Positions 37,973-48,128 of a stretch of DNA of 64,000 bases are shown here, piece by piece; position 1 is the stretch's first letter, and each line of letters opens with the position of its first letter. Origin of the DNA: Thiothrix caldifontis (GTDB taxonomy: Bacteria > Pseudomonadota > Gammaproteobacteria > Thiotrichales > Thiotrichaceae). The position numbers were made by a program, and so were the translations under genes. Location: the NCBI RefSeq assembly GCF_900107695.1, contig NZ_FNQP01000013.1, positions 1 to 64,000 of the forward strand. Reading direction: 5' to 3'. The notes beneath the pieces are model-generated. The model was not told the origin of the DNA. It searched no databases and was given only the letters and a program-made list of their open reading frames with translations.

Positions 37973-38731
37973 ATGTTTAAACACGAAAGTATCGAAACCA
38001 ATTCGGGACTGTTGATTGTCCTGACCCTGGTTGCTATCAGTATTGGTGGTCTGGTGGAAATCGTTCCATTGCACTACATCAATGAAACTGTGGAAGATGT
38101 GAAAGACCCCGCGACCGGTTTGGAAGTTGTGCGTCCTTACACACCGTTAGAGCAACGTGGGCGTGACATTTACATCCGTGAAGGTTGCTACACTTGCCAC
38201 TCACAAATGATCCGTCCGTTCCGTGATGAAGACCTTCGCTATGGTCACTATTCACTGGCGGCTGAGTCCAAGTATGACCACCCATTCCAATGGGGTTCTA
38301 AGCGTACTGGCCCGGATCTGGCGCGTGTGGGTGGGAAGTATTCCAACGAATGGCAAGTGCAGCATTTAAAAGCTCCGCGTTCAGTCGTACCTGAATCCAT
38401 CATGCCTAACTATCCTTGGTTGACTGAAACGGATTTGGATTTGTCGGATCTTCAAGATCGTATGGTGGCGTTGAAACGGGTAGGCGTGCCTTACTCGCAA
38501 ACTACGGTTGAATACGAAGATAACGTGAAGAAATTTGGTGAAGAGGTTGCTAAGAAACTCGACATCAATCAAGCAGAGGCTAATCTGATTGCACAGGCTA
38601 AAGCAGGCAACTACGACGGTAATCCTAACAACATCAGTGAGATGGATGCCTTGGTTGCTTACCTGCAAGTGCTGGGTACGATGGTTGACTTTAAAAAGTT
38701 TGATGAAGACCACTTCATTCAATTCCGTTAA
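37973..38731 (+). CDS. ccoO: cbb3 oxidase monohaem cytochrome c subunit
   Basis: The 252-residue protein has one N-terminal membrane anchor (about 12-32) and a single haem c motif CYTCH in [20 protein letters not shown], with the axial Met probably in [10 protein letters not shown]. It passes electrons from CcoP to CcoN. Length and spacing in the operon are normal. Confidence 0.96.
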   Translation: MFKHESIETNSGLLIVLTLVAISIGGLVEIVPLHYINETVEDVKDPATGLEVVRPYTPLEQRGRDIYIREGCYTCHSQMIRPFRDEDLRYGHYSLAAESKYDHPFQWGSKRTGPDLARVGGKYSNEWQVQHLKAPRSVVPESIMPNYPWLTETDLDLSDLQDRMVALKRVGVPYSQTTVEYEDNVKKFGEEVAKKLDINQAEANLIAQAKAGNYDGNPNNISEMDALVAYLQVLGTMVDFKKFDEDHFIQFR

Positions 38732-38779
38732 TTTTCTGTGCTACTGGATAGTGGCCTCTGTTGACAAGGTGAGGATCAA

Positions 38780-39007
38780 ATGCTGACAGACTTCTGGACA
38801 TGGATCTTGGATCTAGGTAACAGCAAGACCGTTGCGTTGCTGATCTTTTTTACGACGTTTGTGGGTATCGTCATTTACGTCTATTCTAGCCGCAAGCGTG
38901 GCGAAAGGCTTGAGTCTTATCGCTACATGCCGCTGATGGATGAGGATGAAGCAGACAAGCGTGTCAAAGCAGCAGAGGCGGCTTCCCAAGCAAAAGGTGA
39001 GAAATAG
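38780..39007 (+). CDS. ccoQ: cbb3 oxidase small subunit CcoQ
   Basis: This 75-residue protein has one membrane helix (about 18-36, VALLIFFTTFVGIVIYVY) followed by a basic stretch and the Tyr-Met-Pro-Leu-Met-Asp-Glu-Asp segment typical of CcoQ. It stabilises the oxidase complex. It is a little longer than many CcoQ proteins because of an Ala/Lys tail. It lies 2 bases before ccoP. Confidence 0.9.
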   Translation: MLTDFWTWILDLGNSKTVALLIFFTTFVGIVIYVYSSRKRGERLESYRYMPLMDEDEADKRVKAAEAASQAKGEK

Positions 39008-39009
39008 TT

Positions 39010-39960
39010 ATGGCTACTCCTGTAAAAGACCCTTTGACCGGCGCAGAAACTACTGGTCACGTTTGGGATGATTCGTTACAAGAATTTAACAACCCCCTGC
39101 CACGCTGGTGGTTGTGGACATTCTACGGCACGATCATTTTTACTATTTTGTACTGGGTTATGTACCCTTCTTGGCCGATTGGTAATACCTATTTAAAAGG
39201 TATTGGTAACGATATTACCTATAAGACTGATGCTGGCGAAGAGAAAACCACCCACTGGAACATGCGTGCACTATTGGCGCATGACATGCAAAACGGTGCA
39301 GAAGCGATCAAGCAGCAAGAATACCTCGCTAAAGTTGGCGCGGCTTCTTATGAGCAAATTGCACAAGATCCTGATATGTCTTCTTTCGTGCGTTCTTACG
39401 GCGTAGGGATGTTCGGTGATAACTGTGCCGCTTGCCACCAGTCTGGCGGTCAAGGTGTGGTCGGTCAATTCCCTAACTTGGTGGATGATGATTGGTTGTG
39501 GGGTGGTGACACCACGGCGATTGAAAATACTATCCGTCATGGTCGTTTGGGTTACATGCCTGCTTACAGCAAAACCTTTGATGAAACGCAACTCAATCAA
39601 GTGGCTAACTACGTGTTAACACTGTCTGGGGAGCCAGCAGTAGATGCAGCCGCCGCCGCAGAAGGTCAAAAAATCTTCCAAGGCCAAGCAGGTGGTTGCT
39701 ACATGTGCCATACAAAGGAAGGCACAGGTATGCACGCACAAGGTTCTGCTAACCTGACTGATAAAGTTTGGACAATTGCTAACCTGCCAGCCGCAGAAAC
39801 CCCTGAAGCTAAATTGGAAGCGGTGAAAGCCGTTATCCATAATGGTGTTAAGCGCCAAATGCCTGTGTTCGGTAAAGACGGTCGTAACCTGTCTGATACT
39901 GAAATCAAAGTATTGGTTGCTTACCTGCAACAAATGTCTGGCGGTGCTACGGCACAGTAA
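39010..39960 (+). CDS. ccoP: cbb3 oxidase dihaem cytochrome c subunit
   Basis: The 316-residue protein begins HVWDDSLQEFNNPLPRWW, the usual CcoP start, has one membrane helix (about 36-55) and two haem c motifs, CAACH (near 138) and CYMCH (near 236), each in its own cytochrome domain. It receives electrons from periplasmic cytochromes. An intrinsic terminator follows. Confidence 0.97.
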   Translation: MATPVKDPLTGAETTGHVWDDSLQEFNNPLPRWWLWTFYGTIIFTILYWVMYPSWPIGNTYLKGIGNDITYKTDAGEEKTTHWNMRALLAHDMQNGAEAIKQQEYLAKVGAASYEQIAQDPDMSSFVRSYGVGMFGDNCAACHQSGGQGVVGQFPNLVDDDWLWGGDTTAIENTIRHGRLGYMPAYSKTFDETQLNQVANYVLTLSGEPAVDAAAAAEGQKIFQGQAGGCYMCHTKEGTGMHAQGSANLTDKVWTIANLPAAETPEAKLEAVKAVIHNGVKRQMPVFGKDGRNLSDTEIKVLVAYLQQMSGGATAQ

Positions 39961-39986
39961 GGTACGCTGTTTTCAGGTATGATAGA

Positions 39987-40010
39987 GGCCGGATTTGTTC
40001 CGGCCTTTTT
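39987..40010 (+). terminator. Intrinsic terminator after ccoNOQP
   Basis: GGCCGGA (39987-39993) and TCCGGCC (39999-40005) form a perfect 7-bp stem with a 5-base loop, followed by TTTTT. It separates the oxidase operon from murB. Confidence 0.9.
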
Positions 40011-40043
40011 GCGTTATGAACTTTTAATACAAACGATTTCCAC

Positions 40044-41054
40044 ATGAAGATTCGCGAAAATTATTCCCTGAAAGCACTCAATACCTTTGGGTTAGCTGTT
40101 AAAGCCCGTTATTTCTGTAGCTTGCACAAGCTGAGTGGAGTACGCACCTTGATGGCCTGGCAGCAGGAACATCCTGATTTACCGCTATTATTTCTGGGAG
40201 GCGGCAGTAATATATTGTTCGTCAATGATTATCCGGGCTTAGTCGTGCAAGTGCGCTTGGAAACCTTGGAAGTATTGGGACAGGATGAGAATTACCATTA
40301 TGTACGTGCGGGAGCAGGCAATAACTGGCATGAATTTGTGCAATGGACTATCGCACAAGGCTTTGCAGGGCTTGAAAACTTATCGTTGATTCCAGGAACC
40401 GTCGGCGCAGCACCAATGCAGAATATTGGTGCGTATGGCGTAGAGCTAAAAGATCATGTGTATGAAGTACAAGCTTTAGACTGGCGCACCGCAGAAATCC
40501 GTGATTTTAATGTTGAAGAGTGCCGTTTTACTTACCGTGATAGCTATTTCAAATCGGTAGAACCGGATCGTTGGTTGATTGTGGCTGTAGTATTACGTTT
40601 GCCGCGTCAGCCACAGTGGAAAATCGACTATTCAGGGGTGAAAGAGCTGTTAGCAGGCAAAATGTTAAATGCGCGTTTGATCAGCGATGCCATTATCAGC
40701 ATCCGCCAAAGCAAATTGCCAGATCCTGCTGAAATTGGTAACGCAGGCAGTTTTTTCAAAAACCCACTTATTACACCAGCACAATGGGCGGCACTCAAAA
40801 CGCAATTTCCTGATATACCGGGGTGGCCTCAACAGGGTCAAGTGAAAACCTCAGCGGGTTGGTTAATTGATCAATGTGGCTGGAAGGGTAAACGTGACGG
40901 TGATACAGGCACTTACGCCAAACATGCGTTGGTCTTGGTGAATCATGGCAATGCCACTGGTATAGAGGTGTGGAATTTTGCCCAGACGATTATTGCTTCG
41001 GTACAGGATAGCTTTGGAATTACCTTAGAGCCAGAACCACGGGTGATTCGTTAG
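40044..41054 (+). CDS. murB: UDP-N-acetylenolpyruvoylglucosamine reductase
   Basis: The 336-residue flavoenzyme makes UDP-N-acetylmuramate for the cell wall. Landmarks: NTFGLAVKARYF at the start, LFLGGGSNILF (FAD), the GLENLSLIPGTVGAAPMQNIGAYG segment, YRDSYFKS, catalytic Ser in GNAGSFFKNP, and the late Glu near EPEPRVI. The Tyr-Arg-Asp-Ser-Tyr-Phe-Lys loop marks type I MurB. It stands alone between the oxidase terminator and the convergent kinase gene. Confidence 0.96.
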   Translation: MKIRENYSLKALNTFGLAVKARYFCSLHKLSGVRTLMAWQQEHPDLPLLFLGGGSNILFVNDYPGLVVQVRLETLEVLGQDENYHYVRAGAGNNWHEFVQWTIAQGFAGLENLSLIPGTVGAAPMQNIGAYGVELKDHVYEVQALDWRTAEIRDFNVEECRFTYRDSYFKSVEPDRWLIVAVVLRLPRQPQWKIDYSGVKELLAGKMLNARLISDAIISIRQSKLPDPAEIGNAGSFFKNPLITPAQWAALKTQFPDIPGWPQQGQVKTSAGWLIDQCGWKGKRDGDTGTYAKHALVLVNHGNATGIEVWNFAQTIIASVQDSFGITLEPEPRVIR

Positions 41055-41074
41055 GGGCGGAAGCATGTTCGACC

Positions 41075-42892
41075 TTACTGTAACCATTGCTCGACAACTT
41101 TGAGTAGCTCATCTTGTTTGACAGGTTTTGCCAGATAATCATCCATACCCATTTTTAGGCAGCGTTCACGGTCGCCTTTGAGCGCATTGGCGGTCATGGC
41201 AATCACCGGAATATGTTGCTTGAATATGCCCTCTTTTTCCCATTTGCGGATGTAACGGGTAGCCGTGTAACCATCCATTTCTGGCATATTAATATCCATC
41301 AACACGAGTTTGTAAGGGCGAGTACGCATGGATTTGAGCGCTAACTTGCCAGTGGTGACGTGATTGACTTGTATATTGAGTTTTTCCAACATGGTGATGG
41401 CAATCAGGGCATTGACGGGGTTGTCTTCGGCTAACAAAATCGCAGGTTCGATTGATGCGACAGATTTCAAGATGATATTGGGGAAGGGCAGAGTAGTCGC
41501 TGGCGTTGGTTTGGGCTGATTATGGATTGTGTGTCGCCGTAAAGTATCCAGCAATACATCCCGTAAAGTGATGGAGCGCACGGGTTTGGTAACGGCAGCT
41601 TGCACGCCTGCTTGCTGCTGCTTTTCGAGTGAAATACCGTAAGAGGTGAGCATTACAATCGGAGTTTGGTCATGGCGGTTGTCACTGCGGATAGTTTTGG
41701 CTAACGCGATACCATCCATTTGTGGCATAAACCAGTCCAACAGCATGAGGTCGATAGGTTTTTGCTGAGTGATGGATTCTTCGAGTTTGTGCAATGCATC
41801 ATGCCCGTTACTAACGATAATGGCTTCGGCTTTCCAAGCTTGCAGGTAGTTTTCCAGAATTCGCCGGTTGGTTTCATTATCGTCCACCACCAGAATACGG
41901 CGACCTTCTAAATGGTGGCTAGTGTTGCTTAATGCATGATTTTCGGTGATTGGAAAGGTGATTTCAAACCAGAAAGTTGTTCCCTGACCGGGAACGCTGT
42001 CCAGTCCAAGGCGACCACCCATCATTTCAGTAAACTCGCGTACAATGGTTAACCCCAAGCCTGTACCGCCGTAACGCCGGTTGATGGAAGCATCGACTTG
42101 CACAAACGATTCAAATACACTTTTTTGCATGGCGAAGGGAATGCCGATGCCAGTATCACGGACTTCAAAACGTAATACGGCTTTGTCATCGCGGATTTCC
42201 AGCAATTCCAAGCCGGTATACACTTCGCCGCGTTCGGTAAATTTGACGGCATTGCCGACCAAGTTCATTAACATCTGCCGTAAGCGAGCTGGGTCGCCTT
42301 TAACGCGCTCAGGAATGTTTTCGGGGATGTAACATTGAACTTCGAGATTTTTCTCCTGTGCCATCGTCGACATAATGCCGCTGATGTTTTCCACCAATTC
42401 ACGCGGGGAAAACTCGATAATTTCCAGCTCAATACCTCCTGCTTTGAGTTTGGAAAAGTCTAGAATATTGTTAATGACATCCAGCATGACTTCACAGGAT
42501 GCATACGCAGTATCGACGAATAATTTCTGACGCGGATCCAGTGTCGTATCTTTCACGATTTCCAATGAACCCAAAATGCCGTGTATTGGGGTACGTAGTT
42601 CGTGGCTCATATTGGCCATGAAGCGGGTTTTTTGTTCGGATTTGTGTAAGGCTTCGATACGTTGTTCGGTTTCGGCTTTGAGATCGTCATACAGTTTGCG
42701 CATTTCCTGCGACGATACTTCTAGGGAGCGTTCCAGCAAATATTGCGCGTCACTTGTGCCGGTGTACGAGAGGTCGATTTGGTGCAGAAAATTCTGCCAT
42801 TTATTTTGATCATCCGGTAAGCCATGTTGGAGCAGGCCACTGCGCTTTAATTGTTTTTGTAAGCGCTTATGGAGGGGTTTAACTTCCTTCAT
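41075..42892 (-). CDS. Hybrid sensor histidine kinase with two receiver domains
   Basis: The 605-residue protein has no membrane segment. A helical N-terminus (1-80) precedes HisKA with His97 in MANMSHELRTPIHG, HATPase (about 200-315; VGNAVKFTERGEV, DTGIGIP, GGTGLGL), and two receiver domains: about 325-445 with phospho-acceptor Asp in LMLLDWFMPQMDG and about 480-600 with Asp in LVLMDINMPEMDG. Both receivers look intact. It is cytosolic and must sense through a partner: the FIST gene upstream overlaps its start by 14 bases. No output domain is visible, so the target is elsewhere. Confidence 0.93.
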   Translation of the reverse strand: MKEVKPLHKRLQKQLKRSGLLQHGLPDDQNKWQNFLHQIDLSYTGTSDAQYLLERSLEVSSQEMRKLYDDLKAETEQRIEALHKSEQKTRFMANMSHELRTPIHGILGSLEIVKDTTLDPRQKLFVDTAYASCEVMLDVINNILDFSKLKAGGIELEIIEFSPRELVENISGIMSTMAQEKNLEVQCYIPENIPERVKGDPARLRQMLMNLVGNAVKFTERGEVYTGLELLEIRDDKAVLRFEVRDTGIGIPFAMQKSVFESFVQVDASINRRYGGTGLGLTIVREFTEMMGGRLGLDSVPGQGTTFWFEITFPITENHALSNTSHHLEGRRILVVDDNETNRRILENYLQAWKAEAIIVSNGHDALHKLEESITQQKPIDLMLLDWFMPQMDGIALAKTIRSDNRHDQTPIVMLTSYGISLEKQQQAGVQAAVTKPVRSITLRDVLLDTLRRHTIHNQPKPTPATTLPFPNIILKSVASIEPAILLAEDNPVNALIAITMLEKLNIQVNHVTTGKLALKSMRTRPYKLVLMDINMPEMDGYTATRYIRKWEKEGIFKQHIPVIAMTANALKGDRERCLKMGMDDYLAKPVKQDELLKVVEQWLQ

Positions 42893-44021
42893 ACATCACC
42901 GTTAAGGTCATGGTTTCGTTGTGCAGGCAGCACTGCCCACCGAGTGCAGTGGGGGCTAATTCACCGTAGGAGTAAAATCCAAGCTGTTGACTACCGCTAG
43001 GAAGGTTTTCAAGCGTGGCTTCTAATTCTTGATCAGCGTCATCGCCCATGACGAGCTTGCGTCCTGAGCAACTGATGGTGAGTGCGAAGACGGGGGTTTG
43101 TGGCGGTAGGCGATTTGCTAAGCTGCGTGAGGCTATTTCTGCGCCTTCCAGCAAATTATCAAAACTGCCATACATCAATTGAGTCTGATAACCCTGTGGA
43201 ATATCTGCCACAAACCCTAGGCTGTTATTCGCTTCATCGACTGAAATCACGGTGCGTACTACGTAGTGATCTTTGGTTTGGTTCCAGATAGCTAAGGGAA
43301 AGTGTAGGGCTGTTGCGGGTAAGTTATCAGCATGTTCCCCAAGGTATTCTTTATAGAGTTGTAGGGCAGGGCGACCATCAATTTCATACAGAGTATTACC
43401 CGCTGAACGAGTAATCATACGTTCAGGGCCAAACGGCTTGAAGCCGTCACGAGCGTAGCTGGTAAAGACGAGATCTTTACCATAAAAACCAACGCCACAG
43501 GCTCGCTGTGAGACCGCTTGCCCTTGGTACAATATCCATGTGGATACAAACTGCATATTGTCACTGGCTAAGCCACCGACTACGGTGACGTTGGTTTCAT
43601 TAATAACCGATGCTATGCCACGAATTAATTCGTGGCCATTGGTGTTAAGACCATCGGTTAGAATAAAAATACCTTTAAGATCAGGTGCATTCAAGTCAGT
43701 GGCAATTTGCTTGCCTATTTTAAAAGAATCTTCTAGATGCGGTAATTCAGCACTGGAAAAGGCTAGACGGGTTGTCTTAAAGCAAATAATACCTACCACT
43801 AAGGCATTTTCCAGCAAATGCTCGTTGAAAATACCAGCAACAGTGGAACAACCCGCGATCACTGATTGCGGATAAAAGGCATGTAACTGTTCTATAGCAG
43901 TTTGGTGGTGTTTGCTATCGGGCGGGCTGAATATCAATACCAACGTCTGGGATGAGTCAACATCAGGTAAGGGTTTATGCCAACCTGTTGCCTGCGTAAA
44001 AAAGCTTAGCGTCACTTGCAC
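42879..44021 (-). CDS. FIST-domain sensor protein
   Basis: The 380-residue soluble protein has a FIST N domain (about 10-200; VIAGCSTVAGIFNE, GIFILTDGLNTNGHELIRGI, VTVVGGLASDN) and a FIST C domain (about 210-370; ending QLGFYSYGELAP and CCLHNETMTLTVMYEG). FIST proteins are thought to bind small ligands and feed signalling proteins. The 14-base overlap with the hybrid kinase implies the two act together. Confidence 0.9.
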   Translation of the reverse strand: MQVTLSFFTQATGWHKPLPDVDSSQTLVLIFSPPDSKHHQTAIEQLHAFYPQSVIAGCSTVAGIFNEHLLENALVVGIICFKTTRLAFSSAELPHLEDSFKIGKQIATDLNAPDLKGIFILTDGLNTNGHELIRGIASVINETNVTVVGGLASDNMQFVSTWILYQGQAVSQRACGVGFYGKDLVFTSYARDGFKPFGPERMITRSAGNTLYEIDGRPALQLYKEYLGEHADNLPATALHFPLAIWNQTKDHYVVRTVISVDEANNSLGFVADIPQGYQTQLMYGSFDNLLEGAEIASRSLANRLPPQTPVFALTISCSGRKLVMGDDADQELEATLENLPSGSQQLGFYSYGELAPTALGGQCCLHNETMTLTVMYEGS

Positions 44022-44170
44022 GGTTGTTTCCCCCGGATGTGCATCGTCATTATTTTGCTATATTGTACTTGGTCAAAATAATATCATAAGATTACGCGCG
44101 ATTATCCTACCATTTATCGGAACGGTTGAACCTAGGTAGGGCTGTGGCTATACTTTAACTGTCTCCCTTT

Positions 44171-45181
44171 ATGGAATTCTCAGTCTTCTTGACCACTACA
44201 ACTACTGCTGCAACGGAAAGTGACAGGCACACCGTTCAGTTTGAGCTTGAACCTGCAAATACCGAGCGTTTAATGAACTTGTGCGGTCAATTTGATCAGC
44301 ACTTGCGTCAATTAGAGCATCGCCTCGGCGTTGAGCTGAGCAATCGCGGCAATTTGTTCCAGATTACCGGAACGCCGCTGACTACACAGTTAACCATCAA
44401 TCTACTGCACGACCTTTATCGAGAAACGGCGGAAACTGTGCTCAGCCCAGAAAGTATCCATCTGTTTCTGCAAGAAGCCAATCTCGACAAGGTGCAAGCC
44501 AATACTGGCGACGATGTGCGCATTCGCACCAAGCGTGGTTACATCAAACCGAAAGGTTTAGCGCAAAGTCAGTACATCCAAAATATCCGCACCCACGATG
44601 TTACCTTCGGCATTGGTCCTGCTGGTACAGGTAAGACTTGGCTGGCAGTGGCGTGCGCGGTCGAAGCCTTGGAGCGTGATGAAGTGCGCCGTTTGGTGCT
44701 GGTACGACCAGCGGTGGAAGCGGGGGAACGTCTGGGTTTCTTACCCGGGGACTTGTCGCAAAAAATCGACCCGTATTTGCGTCCAATGTATGACGCATTA
44801 TACGAAATGCTGGGTGTCGAAAAAGTCAACAAGCTGATTGAGCGCAATGTCATTGAAGTAGCGCCGTTGGCTTATATGCGTGGGCGCACCTTGAATGATG
44901 CGTTTATTTTGCTGGATGAAGCGCAAAATACCACAACAGAACAAATGAAAATGTTCCTGACACGCTTAGGGTTCGGCTCTTCCGCCGTGATTACGGGTGA
45001 CATTACCCAGATTGACTTGCCACGCCATCAAACTTCCGGCCTGCGTCAAGCGGCTGAAATTCTGGAAGGTGTTAAAGGTATTAGCTTTAACTGGTTCAGC
45101 GGGCGTGACGTGGTGCGGCACAAACTGGTACAAAAGATTGTGGCAGCGTATGAAGGCTTTGAGCGAGAGCGTGCAACATGA
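44171..45181 (+). CDS. phoH: PhoH-family ATPase (YbeZ)
   Basis: The 336-residue protein has Walker [12 protein letters not shown] (near 149), Walker [13 protein letters not shown] and the motif [17 protein letters not shown]. PhoH-like proteins pair with the rRNA endonuclease YbeY in ribosome maturation; ybeY follows with a 4-base overlap (ATGA), as in most gammaproteobacteria. No clear Shine-Dalgarno is seen before this ATG. Confidence 0.95.
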   Translation: MEFSVFLTTTTTAATESDRHTVQFELEPANTERLMNLCGQFDQHLRQLEHRLGVELSNRGNLFQITGTPLTTQLTINLLHDLYRETAETVLSPESIHLFLQEANLDKVQANTGDDVRIRTKRGYIKPKGLAQSQYIQNIRTHDVTFGIGPAGTGKTWLAVACAVEALERDEVRRLVLVRPAVEAGERLGFLPGDLSQKIDPYLRPMYDALYEMLGVEKVNKLIERNVIEVAPLAYMRGRTLNDAFILLDEAQNTTTEQMKMFLTRLGFGSSAVITGDITQIDLPRHQTSGLRQAAEILEGVKGISFNWFSGRDVVRHKLVQKIVAAYEGFERERAT

Positions 45182-45636
45182 GCCTGCAACTTGATATTCA
45201 AAACCCTGAAGCTTACCCGACGATTCCTGCTGAAGGCGATTTATTACACTGGGCGCAAGCCGTATGGTCGGAGGATGCAGAAGCCGGTGTGGTGGTGCGC
45301 ATCGTCAATGAAGCCGAAAGCCAGGCACTCAATCGCGCTTATCGGGACAAAGATTACCCGACAAACGTATTGTCGTTTCCTTACGATGCGCCACCGATTC
45401 CAGAAGATGACGATGACATCGAATACCTCGGTGATCTGGTTATTTGTTTGCCCGTGGTCGAGCGAGAAGCAGCCGAACAGGGCAAAACTGCCACCCAACA
45501 TTGGGCACATTTGCTGATACATGGTTTGTTGCATTTACAAGGTTATGACCATATAACGGACACCGAAGCAGAAGAGATGGAAGGTTTAGAAACCACTTTG
45601 CTGCTTAAACTCGGCTTTCCCGACCCTTATCACTGA
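45178..45636 (+). CDS. ybeY: Endoribonuclease YbeY (16S rRNA maturation)
   Basis: The 152-residue metalloenzyme has the zinc signature [15 protein letters not shown] and the [10 protein letters not shown] segment. It processes the 16S rRNA 3' end and takes part in ribosome quality control. Coupled to phoH by ATGA and followed 14 bases later by corC. Confidence 0.95.
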   Translation: MSLQLDIQNPEAYPTIPAEGDLLHWAQAVWSEDAEAGVVVRIVNEAESQALNRAYRDKDYPTNVLSFPYDAPPIPEDDDDIEYLGDLVICLPVVEREAAEQGKTATQHWAHLLIHGLLHLQGYDHITDTEAEEMEGLETTLLLKLGFPDPYH

Positions 45637-45650
45637 CCTCCAGAGGAACA

Positions 45651-46523
45651 ATGAAAACTGACATAGGTGACTCGCGACCTCGACCGCGATGGAAACAATG
45701 GTTAATCAATAAACTCGATCTTACTTCCCAAAGTCGGGAAGATTTAATAGACGATTTACAACGGGCTAATGAAAAAAACCTCCTTCCGGGTGAAACGGTG
45801 GGAATGTTGCAAGGGGTATTGGAATTTGGTGCGCTACAGGTACGTGACATCATGGTTCCGCGCTCGCAAATCAATTTCATCTACCATGAAGATGACTTCA
45901 CCCAAATTCTCGCTCGTATTGCAGAAACTGAGCATTCGCGTTATCCCGTGGTAGATGAAGACCGCGATGATTTGGTTGGGGTATTGTTAGCAAAAGATTT
46001 GCTCAAATACAGCGGACGTGAACAAGAATTTGAAATTGATGACATTATTCGCCCTGCATTAATTGTCCCCGAAAGCCAGCGTTTGAATCGGCTACTGACT
46101 GAATTTCGTAAAACCCGTAACCACATGGCGGTCGTTATCGACGAATACGCGGGTATTTCTGGGCTAGTGACGTTTGAAGACGTGCTGGAACAGATTGTCG
46201 GCGATATTGACGATGAACACGACGATGAGGAAGATATTTCCACCAATATCCAGCCGCAAGGTGACGGGCGTTTCATTGTTGAGGCCATGACCCCGATTGA
46301 TGAGTTCAATGAGGCGGTGGGAACCGCATTTGATACCGAGGAATTCGATACCATTGCAGGGATTGTGATCCATGAATTGGGCAAAATCCCGCGTCAGGGC
46401 GAGGAGGTGGTGTTAATGGGGTGGTTGTTTCGGGTATTGCGCAGCGATTCCCGGCGTATTTTGTTGCTGGAAGTGTTGCCCCACACGGAAAATTCATGTT
46501 CTGAGGAAGTGCCTGCGTTATAA
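45651..46523 (+). CDS. corC: CorC/YbeX-type CBS-domain protein
   Basis: The 290-residue soluble protein has a CBS pair (about 65-185; RDIMVPRSQINFI, HSRYPVVDEDRDDLVGVLLAKDLL, HMAVVIDEYAGISGLVTFEDVLEQIVGDI) and a CorC/HlyC C-terminal domain (about 205-285). It lacks the DUF21 membrane part, as in YbeX. Linked to magnesium/cobalt handling and, by context with ybeY, to ribosome metabolism. AGAGGAA precedes the ATG. Confidence 0.94.
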   Translation: MKTDIGDSRPRPRWKQWLINKLDLTSQSREDLIDDLQRANEKNLLPGETVGMLQGVLEFGALQVRDIMVPRSQINFIYHEDDFTQILARIAETEHSRYPVVDEDRDDLVGVLLAKDLLKYSGREQEFEIDDIIRPALIVPESQRLNRLLTEFRKTRNHMAVVIDEYAGISGLVTFEDVLEQIVGDIDDEHDDEEDISTNIQPQGDGRFIVEAMTPIDEFNEAVGTAFDTEEFDTIAGIVIHELGKIPRQGEEVVLMGWLFRVLRSDSRRILLLEVLPHTENSCSEEVPAL

Positions 46524-46558
46524 TCCGCTCACATTTTGCTGCGCTGGATATTCCAATC

Positions 46559-48115
46559 ATGCTGTCTTTTCGTAACTCTAACGACTCCCTTTCAACATTT
46601 GCTTACCTGCTGGCTTTGCTGGCAGGTGCATCGATGACTTTAGCGTTTGCGCCTCTTGAGTGGCGTGCGTTTGCATTTCTTGCCCCTGCGGTATTATTTT
46701 GGCTGAATCTGAAGTCGGTGCCCACCAAGCAACGCTTGTGGTTGGCGTGGGTGTTTGGAGTGGGGGTGTTTGCCGGGGGGGCACACTGGATTTATGTCAG
46801 TATCCATTTTTTCGGCGGCGCAAATTCTTTCATTGCAGCTTTCATGGTGGCAATTTTTGTGGTGATCATGGCGCTATTTTTATTAGTGTTTGGTTGGTTG
46901 GCGGGGTATACCGCGCATATGCCACAAGCGGTGCGTTTATTGGTGGTATTTCCAGCGATTTGGGTATTGACGGAATGGTTTCGCGGTTGGTTTCTAACAG
47001 GGTTTCCGTGGCTACAACTGGGTAGCAGTCAAATTGATACTTGGCTGGCACATTATGCACCAATAACTGGGGTGTTAGGGGTTAGTTGGTTGGTCGCTGT
47101 CTGCGCGGGTGTGTCGGTTTTGTTGGTGCTGGGAACTTTGCGTGAACGGGTGATTGCTAGCTGCTTGGCGATGGTTGTAGTAGCGGGTGGGTTTGGTTTG
47201 GGACAAATTCGTTGGACTGAACCCGCAGGGGAGCCGTTATATGTCAGTATGTTGCAAGGTAATGTTGATCAATTGACCAAGTGGTCACGCGAATTCCGCA
47301 ATGACAATATCCAAGCCTATTTGGATTTGATGGATGGGGATAAGTACCCGAACGTTGAATCCTCCCACTTGGTGATTTGGCCGGAAACCGCGCTCGCCGA
47401 TTTTTTCCCGCAATCCTTGGATGTGATGTTGCCGTTACAGGATTGGGCGCGTGAGGCAAAAGCCGATTTATTGGTCGGTGGCTTTCATGTGAATCGTGAT
47501 ACCGAGGCGGTGTACAACGCAGTGATGGCGGTGGGTGGTGAGCGTGATGTGGAAGTTTCCATCAATACGGGGGAGCATGTGTACGCGAAGCAACACCTTG
47601 TGCCATTCAGCGAATACATTCCCTTGTTGAAATACCTGCGCTTTTTGGAACATATCATCAAATTGCCGTATGACAATGTGACCGCTTGGGATGGTACGAA
47701 TACCCTGATGGTGGCGGGCCAACCGATGCGCATGTCGGTGTGTTACGAAGATGCATATGCCGAAGAAATGATTGCCGGATTGCCACAAGCGACGATGTTG
47801 GTGAATGTCAGCAATGACGGCTGGTTTACCGGCTCAATTGAACCGGCACAACACGCGGAAATTGCGCGGATGCGGGCGTTGGAAACCGGGCGCTATTTGT
47901 TGCGGGCTACCAATAACGGTGTTAGCGCGATTATTGATGAAAACGGTAAAGTAACTGCTACGGCTGAGCCGCGTATTGCTACGGTAATCAGTGGTTATGC
48001 CACACCGATGCAAGGCACAACCCCTTATGTGCGGGTTGGCAATTGGCTGATTATTCCATTGATGTTTATACTATTGGGTGTTCCGTTGCTATTGTTGCGC
48101 GGCAAATTTTATTAA
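46559..48115 (+). CDS. lnt: Apolipoprotein N-acyltransferase
   Basis: The 518-residue enzyme adds the third acyl chain to lipoproteins at the periplasmic face of the inner membrane. About six N-terminal membrane helices (10-195) are followed by a nitrilase domain (about 220-480) with Glu in IWPETALADF, Lys in KQHLVPFSEY and the nucleophile Cys in MSVCYEDAYAEEM, and a final helix (about 490-510). It completes the phoH-ybeY-corC-lnt order. Confidence 0.96.
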   Translation: MLSFRNSNDSLSTFAYLLALLAGASMTLAFAPLEWRAFAFLAPAVLFWLNLKSVPTKQRLWLAWVFGVGVFAGGAHWIYVSIHFFGGANSFIAAFMVAIFVVIMALFLLVFGWLAGYTAHMPQAVRLLVVFPAIWVLTEWFRGWFLTGFPWLQLGSSQIDTWLAHYAPITGVLGVSWLVAVCAGVSVLLVLGTLRERVIASCLAMVVVAGGFGLGQIRWTEPAGEPLYVSMLQGNVDQLTKWSREFRNDNIQAYLDLMDGDKYPNVESSHLVIWPETALADFFPQSLDVMLPLQDWAREAKADLLVGGFHVNRDTEAVYNAVMAVGGERDVEVSINTGEHVYAKQHLVPFSEYIPLLKYLRFLEHIIKLPYDNVTAWDGTNTLMVAGQPMRMSVCYEDAYAEEMIAGLPQATMLVNVSNDGWFTGSIEPAQHAEIARMRALETGRYLLRATNNGVSAIIDENGKVTATAEPRIATVISGYATPMQGTTPYVRVGNWLIIPLMFILLGVPLLLLRGKFY

Positions 48116-48128
48116 AAGAGGAACACCG

